64,000 nucleotides of DNA from an uncultured Opitutia bacterium (GTDB taxonomy: Bacteria > Verrucomicrobiota > Verrucomicrobiia > Opitutales > UBA953). Positions 58,601 through 64,000 of this stretch are shown here, one piece after another. Position 1 is the first letter of the stretch. Each line of letters opens with the position of its first letter. The stretch lies in NCBI GenBank assembly GCA_903855995.1, contig CAIOAN010000013.1:248824-312823 (forward strand). The letters run 5' to 3'. Under the pieces are notes generated by a model. The model saw only the letters and a list, made by a program, of their open reading frames with translations, had not been told where the DNA came from and did not search any database. Position numbers and translations under genes: made by a program.

Positions 58601-58824
58601 CCACCCGCCTGCTCTGCCGCCCGCTCCGCGCGAACGAGCTGCCGATCCTCGCCGACAGCCTCGCCCAACTGCGCAAGCACTACGGCGCCCATGCGGCCGA
58701 CGCCGAAGCCCTCCTGAAGGTCGGCGATTCGAAGTCCGACGAGAAACTGCCCAAGCCCGAACTGGCGGCCTGGACGATGGTCTGCAGCCAGCTCCTCAAT
58801 CTCGACGAAGTCCTTAACAAATAA
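55678..58824 (+). CDS. PSCyt1/DUF1549/DUF1553 protein with LamG-like insert
   Basis: The 1048-residue protein has a signal peptide, a CxxCH (CFHCHGPDPAARK), DUF1549 with RYWLDAARYSDTHGLHFD and a second CxxCH (CAQCHDHKFDPI), then DUF1553 (VNRMWQEIFGTGFV, HPELLDWLAVDFRANGW). Between them (about residues 435-640) is a LamG/concanavalin-like module: VAHLALNEGTGIPAG, FSAAAWARPDNLSGNGTIVG, WQHVTMTYDGSGKASGVKIY and IGNIQDVFLYARTL. It is the largest of the three PSCyt proteins and pairs with the DUF1501 gene 5 bp downstream. Confidence 0.92.
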   Translation: MRKSLLALLPFLASAAFAAEEKIQFNRDIRPIVAENCFHCHGPDPAARKASLRLDTEAGFFAPRMTKDGKEEPPTIIKGQPDKSTLFQRIITKDQEEIMPPPKEHKTLKPAEIALIKRWIEQGAPWQPHWSLVAPQKAALPEVADATWSKNPIDRFVAAKLAANGLKPAPEADAATLVRRVSLDLTGLPPSPELLAKYAPKPDARLGDTQLYALVDELLATPAYGEHRARYWLDAARYSDTHGLHFDAYREMWPYRDWVVKAFNRNQPFDQFTIEQLAGDLLPKPTEDQLIATGLQRCNITTNEGGTIVEENLANYAADRVQTMGWVYLGLTTNCAQCHDHKFDPITAKDYYSMAAFFRNTTQGGLDGNVKDGRGPVLYLPADADKPRWTALPAEIEAGKKQVAEARKEGAPLFEKWVATAKPADLDADIPTKDLVAHLALNEGTGIPAGTTAAGEPVTWKKDGKSGPAPTFKKGSHLVVGEAGNFSTKQAFSAAAWARPDNLSGNGTIVGRMDDPKGAQGWTLFQTAKNFGVYIISKWPDDAIKVVTTKNPVRVAWQHVTMTYDGSGKASGVKIYVDGVLAETRGEVDKLKTDTKAATPTRIGQRSQGEPFIGNIQDVFLYARTLAPTEVTTLSKLAPLRLMLAGKPGPKQKEALLEHYLNNRHEPSKVAVNLVAKLTAERMAIQARSPLTHIQEEKMDSKPMANILMRGAYDKVGAQVEAEVPAALGKLPADAPRNRLGLAQWLVSDANTLTARVTVNRMWQEIFGTGFVKTTEDFGIMGSAPSHPELLDWLAVDFRANGWDVKRFYKQALTSATYRQAAIITPEKLEKDRDNALLSRGPRFRMDAEMIRDYALAASGTLSQRMGGPGTYPYQPENIWEIVGMHNMSYKQDTGENLYRRTVYNFWKRMAPPASLDIFNAPSREASCVRRDRTNTPLQALVTLNDPQYVEASRILAQHTLQSPGDDTARLNAAATRLLCRPLRANELPILADSLAQLRKHYGAHAADAEALLKVGDSKSDEKLPKPELAAWTMVCSQLLNLDEVLNK

Positions 58825-58829
58825 ACGCC

Positions 58830-60275
58830 ATGTCCCTCCTCCACGAATGGAACACCCTCCAGACCCGTCGCCGTTTCTTCGGCCACGGGGCCAACGCCCT
58901 CGGCGCCGCCGCACTCGCCTCCCTCATCGGGAAGTCGACCGCTGAAGCCGCCCCCGGCGCCGTCCCGACGAACTTCCAGCCCAAGGCCAAGCGGGTAATC
59001 TACCTGCACATGGTCGGCGGCCCGTCACAGCTCGATCTCTTCGACTACAAGCCGAAGATGAAGGAGATGTACGACAAGGATCTGCCCGCCAGTATCCGCA
59101 ACGGCCAGCGACTCACCACGATGACCAGCGGTCAGACCCGCTTCCCGGTCGCCCCGTCTAAGTATAACTTCGCCCAATATGGCAGGAGCGGGATGTGGAT
59201 GAATTCCGAGCTACTGCCCAACCTCTCAAAGAACGCGGACGACATCTGCTGGATGCGCTCGCTGCACACCGAGGCCATCAACCACGAACCCGCCATCTGT
59301 GCCATGCAGACTGGCAATCAGGTCGCCGGCCGGCCCTGCATCGGCTCCTGGGCCTCCTACGGCCTCGGCTCCGAGAACGACAACCTGCCCAACTTCGTGG
59401 TGCTCATCGCCACGCCGACTAATCGCGACCAGGAACAGGCGATTTCGTCGCGCCTCTGGTCCAGCGGCTACCTGCCCAACGAACACTCCGGCGTCTCCTT
59501 CCGCAGCAAGGGCGACCCGATTCTCTTCATCAACAACCCGCCCGGCGTCCCCGGCGACCTGCGCAAGCAGACCATCGAAGGCATCAACCAACTCAACCGA
59601 CTGAATTATGAATCCGTCGGCGATCCCGAGACCCATACGCGCATCCGCCAATATGAAATGGCCTTCCGCATGCAGGCCTCGGTGCCGGAACTGACCGATC
59701 TCACCAAGGAACCGGAGAGCACCTTCAAGCTCTATGGCGAGGAAGCCAAGAAATCTGGCACCTTCGCCAACAGCGTGCTCATGGCCCGCCGCCTCGCCGA
59801 ACGCGGCGTGCGCTTCACGCAGATCTACCTCAACAACTGGGACCACCACGGCAATCTCACAGGCCGCATGCCCAGCCAGTGCAAGGACATCGATCAGCCC
59901 TGCCACGCCCTCATCGAGGATCTCAAACAGCGCGGTATGTTCGATGACACTCTGATCATCTGGGGCGGAGAGTTCGGTCGGACGATCTACAGCCAGGGCG
60001 GCCTGACCAAGGAAAACTACGGCCGCGATCACCACCCGCGCTGCTTCACCATGTGGATGGCCGGCGGCGGCTCCAAAGGCGGCCAGATCTACGGCGAGAC
60101 CGACGACTTCAGTTACAACATCGTCAAGGACCCGCTCCACATCTCCGACTTCCACGCCACGATCTTGCACCTGATGGGCTACAATCACGAGCGCCTAACG
60201 TATAAATTCCAGGGCCTCGACCAGAAACTCACCGGCGTCCTCCCCGCCAAGGTCGTCAAGGAACTGATCTCCTAA
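58830..60275 (+). CDS. DUF1501 domain-containing secreted protein
   Basis: The 481-residue protein has QTRRRFFGHGANALGAAALAS as a Tat signal and the DUF1501 marks LHMVGGPSQLDLFDYKP, INHEPAICAMQTGNQVAGRP, WGGEFGRTIYSQGG, RDHHPRCFTMWMAGGGSKGG and YGETDDFSYN. It follows its PSCyt partner by five bases and is followed by a strong terminator, so the pair is a two-gene operon. Confidence 0.94.
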   Translation: MSLLHEWNTLQTRRRFFGHGANALGAAALASLIGKSTAEAAPGAVPTNFQPKAKRVIYLHMVGGPSQLDLFDYKPKMKEMYDKDLPASIRNGQRLTTMTSGQTRFPVAPSKYNFAQYGRSGMWMNSELLPNLSKNADDICWMRSLHTEAINHEPAICAMQTGNQVAGRPCIGSWASYGLGSENDNLPNFVVLIATPTNRDQEQAISSRLWSSGYLPNEHSGVSFRSKGDPILFINNPPGVPGDLRKQTIEGINQLNRLNYESVGDPETHTRIRQYEMAFRMQASVPELTDLTKEPESTFKLYGEEAKKSGTFANSVLMARRLAERGVRFTQIYLNNWDHHGNLTGRMPSQCKDIDQPCHALIEDLKQRGMFDDTLIIWGGEFGRTIYSQGGLTKENYGRDHHPRCFTMWMAGGGSKGGQIYGETDDFSYNIVKDPLHISDFHATILHLMGYNHERLTYKFQGLDQKLTGVLPAKVVKELIS

Positions 60276-60278
60276 TAG

Positions 60279-60411
60279 GGGCAGAGGTTGGGATAGGGGT
60301 AGGGGCAGGAATCTCCTGCCCCTTTTTATTTCTCAAAATTCCAAACCCCAGCCCTAGCTCTATCCCTATTTCCACCTTTGCACTGAATCTTCCCTGCCCC
60401 AACCTAGCCAC
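60279..60411 (+). repeat. Inverted word repeat (GGGGTAGGGGCAGG family)
   Basis: Left arm (60279-60310): GGGGCAGAGGTTGGGATAGG-like words. Right arm (about 60340-60411): the complement, such as CCCAGCCCTAGC, CTATCCCTAT and CCCTGCCCCAACCTAG. The terminator hairpin lies at the end of the left arm. Same layout as the GTTCTTGG and CAGGT elements but with a different word. Confidence 0.7.
60301..60330 (+). terminator. Rho-independent terminator
   Basis: AGGGGCAGGA (60301-60310), loop ATC, TCCTGCCCCT (60314-60323), then TTTTATTT. Perfect 10-bp stem, 25 bp after the DUF1501 stop. Confidence 0.92.
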
Positions 60412-60423
60412 ACCCCAAGCCCT

Positions 60424-61212
60424 ATGCAGCCCCTTCGTCGCTCCCCCTGGCCAACTGGCCAACGGGTCAACTGGTCAACTTTACTCCTCTGCCTCCTCGC
60501 ACTCCCCCTCGCCGCCGCGGACGACGCGGCCTGGCTTCAGTCGAAGGGCACCCTGCTGTTCCATGACGCCTTCGAACGCGAAGTAACGGGCAACGGACTC
60601 AAAGGCATCGGCAACGGCTGGGAAAGCGCCACGGCCGACCGCGTCCCGCAGATCCGACAGGCCGACCTCAACGACGGCATCCTCAAAATCGCCAGTGCGA
60701 CCAAGGAAGCCGGCCACGCCGCCCACATCCATCACGACGCGGGCTTCGCCGACGGCGGCGTGATCGTCCGCTTCAAGTTTCCGGGCCTCAACAAGGCCGA
60801 GAATCTTCAGCTAGGCTTCGTCGACCGTGAACTCAAGGACGTCCATGCCGGACATCTGTGCTACGCGATCATCTCGCAGACCGACTTGACGCTCACCGAC
60901 CGCAAGACGGGCTCGATGAGCCTGGCCGTGAAGAAAAAACATGCGGATGACGCGGCCGCCAAACGGAAGCCGGATCCCGAGTTCGAAGCAATACTCAAGA
61001 CCAAGACGCAGGTCACCCCCTACAAGGCCGATACGGAATGGCACGTGCTCACGCTCGTCACCGAAGGCGACGAGATGCGCTTCACCCTCGACGGCAACCC
61101 GCTCGCCGCCCACCACTCGCCCGGCTACGCCCATGACATGAAGCGCTGGTTCAGCTTCCTCGCGAACTCGACCGTCTGGATCGATGACGTGAAGATTTAC
61201 AAAGTCCGTTAA
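60424..61212 (+). CDS. Secreted DUF1080-like protein
   Basis: The 262-residue protein has a signal peptide whose first part lies on CAACTGG/GGTCAACT words (PTGQRVNWSTLLLCLLALPL). The body is a beta-sandwich: LLFHDAFEREVTGNGLKGIGNGW, GVIVRFKFPGLNKAENLQLGF, WHVLTLVTEGDEMRFTLDGNPLAAHHSPG, WIDDVKIYKV. This resembles DUF1080/3-keto-disaccharide hydrolase-like proteins. An ATG slightly downstream is not available, so the start stands. Confidence 0.7.
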   Translation: MQPLRRSPWPTGQRVNWSTLLLCLLALPLAAADDAAWLQSKGTLLFHDAFEREVTGNGLKGIGNGWESATADRVPQIRQADLNDGILKIASATKEAGHAAHIHHDAGFADGGVIVRFKFPGLNKAENLQLGFVDRELKDVHAGHLCYAIISQTDLTLTDRKTGSMSLAVKKKHADDAAAKRKPDPEFEAILKTKTQVTPYKADTEWHVLTLVTEGDEMRFTLDGNPLAAHHSPGYAHDMKRWFSFLANSTVWIDDVKIYKVR

Positions 61213-61221
61213 TATTCCGGG

Positions 61222-63003
61222 ATGATTCTGCTCGGCATCGAAGGCGGCGGCACCCGGACCTCGGCCTTACTGGTCAAAGGTGAGGACACCGTGCTGGCCT
61301 CCTTCGCCGTCGGCCCAGGCAACCTTCAGCTGCTTAACGGCGAAGAACTCTCCGCCCTGCTCGCCTCGATCCGCGACCAGCTCCCTTGCGCTCCGGATCG
61401 TATCGGCATCGGCATGGCAGGCGTCCGCTCCGCCAGCGATCGCGAACGCCTGCGACGTGCCGTGGCCGCAACCTGGCCGAACACACCCTCCATCATCGGC
61501 GACGACCTGATCCTCGCCCTCGAAGCCGGTGAATGGCCTGCCGACTGCGCCGCCCAAGTCCTCCAGCTCAGCGGCACGGGCTCATGCTGCCTCGGAAGAC
61601 ACCGTAACGGTGCTTCGGTGAAAGTCGGCGGCCGTGGACACATTATCGGTGATCGCGGTAGCGCGTGCGACATTGCTGTGCACGCCCTCCGCTCGACGGT
61701 CACAATTTCTGATATCGACGCCGACTGGCCGCGCCTCGGCGCCGACATGCTGGCCTTCCTGCAGATGAACGACCCAGAGTCGCTCATCGAATGGTCGATG
61801 ATCGCGAGCAAGGCCGAGATCGCCTCCCTCGCCCAGGTCGTCTTCGAAGCCGCTGTCTCGCGACAGGATGAGATCGCCGTGGCCATTCTGCGTCGCGCCT
61901 CGGACCGCTTAAGCAAGGACGCCATCCACTGCGCCGCCCGCGTCGCCCAACCGGGAGAGAAGGTGCAATTCCTCCTCAACGGCTCGACGCTCCTGAAGAA
62001 CGCTTGGTTCGCCGACGAAGTCACCGCCAAGATCCTCGCCGCCCGACCGGGCAGCGAAGTCACCCGCCTCTCCCGTCAGGGTACTTGGGGCGCTATCGCC
62101 CTCGCCCGCCAGGCTGGCACGCAGGCCACCCCCAAGATTACCGCCGCCATCGGATCCAAGCCCACCGGCTGGCGCCCCGTCATAAGTGCGCCGACCGAAG
62201 CACGTAATCCAAAATCAAGCGGCTTCGCCGAGATGCCCCTCGACGACGCCATCAAGCTCATGCTCGCGGAAGACGCCACGCTCCCCGGCAAGGTCCTCGC
62301 GGAAAGCGCCCATCTCGAATGGACCATCGAAGCCGTCGCTAAGGCCTTCGCCTCCGGCGGTCGTCTGATCTACTGCGGGGCCGGCACGAGCGGCCGACTC
62401 GGGGTGCTCGACGCCAGTGAATGCCCGCCGACCTTCCGTACGCCTGCTTCGCTGATCCAAGGCATCATCGCCGGCGGTCGCAGCGCGCTCTGGAGCGCCG
62501 TCGAAGGTGCGGAAGACGACGAAGCTGCCGGCGTCAGCTCCATCGCCTCTCGCTCGATCACGGCACAGGACGTCGTCATCGGCATCTCGGCCAGCGGCCA
62601 CGCACCTTTCGTCTGGGGTTGCCTCGCCGAAGCCCGCCGACGCGGAGCCCAGATCGTCCTCGTCGCCTGTAATCCCGGCTATCGCGATCATCCGCTGCTC
62701 GATCGTGCAATCTTGCCTGATACTGGACCCGAAGTACTCACCGGCTCCACGCGCCTCAAGGCCGGCACGGCGACGAAGCTCGTACTCAACCTGATTACCA
62801 CGCTCGCGCTCGCCCGTTCGGGTAAGGTGGTGAGCAACCTGATGATCGACCTCAATCCCTCGAACACCAAACTCCGCGACCGAGCCACCCGCATCGTGCA
62901 GGAGCTCGCCCAGGTCGACGCGGCCACCGCCCGCGAGGCACTCGAAACCAACGGGTGGATCATCCGCCAAGCGCTCGCCGCGGTCGCCAATGCCAACGCT
63001 TAA
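61222..63003 (+). CDS. murQ: BadF/BcrAD-type amino-sugar kinase fused to MurNAc-6-phosphate etherase
   Basis: The 593-residue protein joins two enzymes. Residues 1 to about 310 are an ASKHA sugar kinase (GIEGGGTRTSALLV phosphate loop; GIGMAGVRSASDRERL; LQLSGTGSCCLGR; GGRGHIIGDRGSACDIAVHAL), like GlcNAc/MurNAc kinases. From about 322 (PTEARNPKSSGF) it matches MurQ from its N-terminus: GAGTSGRLGVLDASECPPTF, a GAEDD segment with the second Glu, VVIGISASGHAPFVWG, GSTRLKAGTATKLVLN and NLMIDLNPSNTKLRDRA. One protein could phosphorylate MurNAc and then cleave its lactyl ether to GlcNAc-6-P. It starts nine bases after the DUF1080-like gene. Confidence 0.9.
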   Translation: MILLGIEGGGTRTSALLVKGEDTVLASFAVGPGNLQLLNGEELSALLASIRDQLPCAPDRIGIGMAGVRSASDRERLRRAVAATWPNTPSIIGDDLILALEAGEWPADCAAQVLQLSGTGSCCLGRHRNGASVKVGGRGHIIGDRGSACDIAVHALRSTVTISDIDADWPRLGADMLAFLQMNDPESLIEWSMIASKAEIASLAQVVFEAAVSRQDEIAVAILRRASDRLSKDAIHCAARVAQPGEKVQFLLNGSTLLKNAWFADEVTAKILAARPGSEVTRLSRQGTWGAIALARQAGTQATPKITAAIGSKPTGWRPVISAPTEARNPKSSGFAEMPLDDAIKLMLAEDATLPGKVLAESAHLEWTIEAVAKAFASGGRLIYCGAGTSGRLGVLDASECPPTFRTPASLIQGIIAGGRSALWSAVEGAEDDEAAGVSSIASRSITAQDVVIGISASGHAPFVWGCLAEARRRGAQIVLVACNPGYRDHPLLDRAILPDTGPEVLTGSTRLKAGTATKLVLNLITTLALARSGKVVSNLMIDLNPSNTKLRDRATRIVQELAQVDAATAREALETNGWIIRQALAAVANANA

Positions 63004-63009
63004 ATCAAC

Positions 63010-64000
63010 ATGCGCCTGTCCCTCTCCCTCCTGCTGATTTTGCCGTTGATTTCGGCCGCCGAGATACCCGGATCCATCCAACCCGCTGCCACCTGGACCA
63101 CCCAAGGGCTCGAGGATGCCAAGCAGGACAGGAAAAGCATACCGTTCGACGGGTTCACGCCGAACCGGATGGTCTGCGACACGACCCTGCGCCTACTGCC
63201 CGATAAGTCCTGGATCCTGTTCATGCTCGCCGGCGGCGACACCGAACCCTCGCCGCTCAACTACACGGGCGTCACCCGCAGCACCGACGAGGGCAAGACG
63301 TGGACTCCCCTGACGGCCTTCGATGTCGGCTTCCCTCGTGAGGGCAAGACCATCGGCCAGGGACCGACCGAAGTCCTCGTCCGCGACGGCCGCGCGACCC
63401 TGTTCTTCGCGACGCACTCCAAGCACTGGGCCAATGACTGGCGCTCCTGGACCCTGACGAGCGACGACTCCTTCAAGACCTGGAGCAAGCCGCAGGAACT
63501 CCCCGGTCGCCTCAAGGAACGCACCTTCATCCGCCCGTCGCTCGTCGCCCGTGACGGCCGCATCCTTCTGCCCTTCCAGCATTACGTCGGACCCGAAGCC
63601 GAAAAGGACAAGGCCCCGCTCGACCGGGCCTTCACCAACCCGCGCAACGGCGTCCTGGTGAGCGACGACGGAGGCAAGACGTGGACCGAGCACGGCAACG
63701 TGCGGCTTACGCCTAACGACAAGTATTTCGGCTGGGCTGAGCCTACGATCTACGAACGCGACGACGGCGGCATCGTGATGCTCATTCGTGCGGACGGCCT
63801 TGGCGGCGTGCTGTATCAGGCCGTCTCCGTCGACGGCGGCCGCACCTGGCCGGAATTCGCCACGGCCACCGACATCCCCAATCCCGGCAGCAAAGCCACG
63901 CTCTTCCCCCTGGGCGGCGACGCGGTTGCCCTCCTGCACAACCCCAACTCCAAGCGCCGCGCCCCGCTGGCACTCTGGATCAGTTTCGACGGCATGAAGA
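63010..64000 (+). CDS. Secreted exo-sialidase-like BNR-repeat protein (partial)
   Basis: An open frame of 330 codons starts at the ATG at 63010 and runs off the right edge. It has a signal peptide (MRLSLSLLLILPLISAAEIP) and four Asp-box repeats: STDEGKTW, SDDSFKTW, SDDGGKTW and SVDGGRTW, the mark of the sialidase/BNR fold. FIRPSLVARDGRILLPFQH and WAEPTIYERDDGGIVMLIRADG fit exo-alpha-sialidase-like proteins. It starts six bases after the kinase-MurQ gene. Sialidase activity is not certain; many BNR proteins act on other sugars. Confidence 0.82.
   Translation, partial: MRLSLSLLLILPLISAAEIPGSIQPAATWTTQGLEDAKQDRKSIPFDGFTPNRMVCDTTLRLLPDKSWILFMLAGGDTEPSPLNYTGVTRSTDEGKTWTPLTAFDVGFPREGKTIGQGPTEVLVRDGRATLFFATHSKHWANDWRSWTLTSDDSFKTWSKPQELPGRLKERTFIRPSLVARDGRILLPFQHYVGPEAEKDKAPLDRAFTNPRNGVLVSDDGGKTWTEHGNVRLTPNDKYFGWAEPTIYERDDGGIVMLIRADGLGGVLYQAVSVDGGRTWPEFATATDIPNPGSKATLFPLGGDAVALLHNPNSKRRAPLALWISFDGMK

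Noticed and set aside
55657..58914. Very long minus-strand open frame (about 1085 codons) opposite the PSCyt/LamG gene
   Set aside because: It mirrors the plus-strand gene codon for codon, is rich in Gly, Val, Asp and Ala as expected from the complement of GC-rich coding DNA, and has no recognisable domain. The plus strand has clear family motifs.

Overview
The window looks like chromosomal DNA of a GC-rich, polysaccharide-degrading bacterium of the Planctomycetota-Verrucomicrobiota group. Verrucomicrobiota (Opitutae-like) is favoured. The evidence is three PSCyt1/DUF1549/DUF1553 plus DUF1501 pairs, two DUF1592 plus DUF1552 pairs, three Cys-type sulfatases, DUF1080-like secreted proteins and several Gfo/Idh/MocA oxidoreductases. 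Most start codons follow pyrimidine-rich, Shine-Dalgarno-poor leaders. I saw no tRNA, rRNA, transposase, integrase, phage gene or CRISPR array. Lineage is inferred from gene content only.

Layout. (1) 1-9292: a partial DUF4139 protein and an AraC regulator on the minus strand; then, divergently, a sugar catabolic run of xylose-isomerase-like protein, DhnA/LsrF-type aldolase, GlcD- and GlcF-like oxidase subunits, Gfo/Idh oxidoreductase and PfkB kinase. Together these could take an aldose to a ketose phosphate, cleave it and oxidise the resulting 2-hydroxyacid. (2) 9293-16537: a GH141-like beta-helix protein lying between two copies of a structured intergenic module, then Gfo/Idh, PIG-L deacetylase, metallophosphoesterase and a second AraC regulator. 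(3) 16624-22872: NupG-like MFS, NagB-like isomerase/deaminase, KatG and a GH127-like protein. (4) 22987-46857: two PSCyt/DUF1501 pairs, two DUF1592/DUF1552 pairs, a four-helix-bundle (S23/Avd-like) gene, two tandem paralogues of unknown function, an LRR protein, an alpha/beta hydrolase, a SASA esterase and two DUF1080-like proteins. (5) 46873-55538: MFS transporter, a ricin-esterase-propeller protein and three sulfatases. (6) 55678-64000: a third PSCyt/DUF1501 pair, a DUF1080-like protein, a sugar kinase-MurQ fusion and a partial sialidase. The gene set suggests uptake and breakdown of complex, sulfated, possibly fucose- or sialic-acid-containing glycans.

The most unusual signal lies outside the genes. 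Several intergenic stretches are degenerate 'word' repeats, in which one short word is repeated imperfectly and then again in inverted orientation, so the stretch forms a long imperfect hairpin. The densest cluster (37990-42720, word GTTCTTGG and its complement) surrounds the four-helix-bundle gene, separates a DUF1592/DUF1552 pair that is adjacent elsewhere in the window, and has entered the signal-peptide regions of two neighbouring genes. A second family, at 882-1430, 9293-9700 and 12448-12830, joins such word palindromes to a nearly invariant 56-bp double hairpin with complementary loops. In two of these three copies a covarying hairpin and an AraC-type operator follow (direct repeats exactly 21 bp apart).
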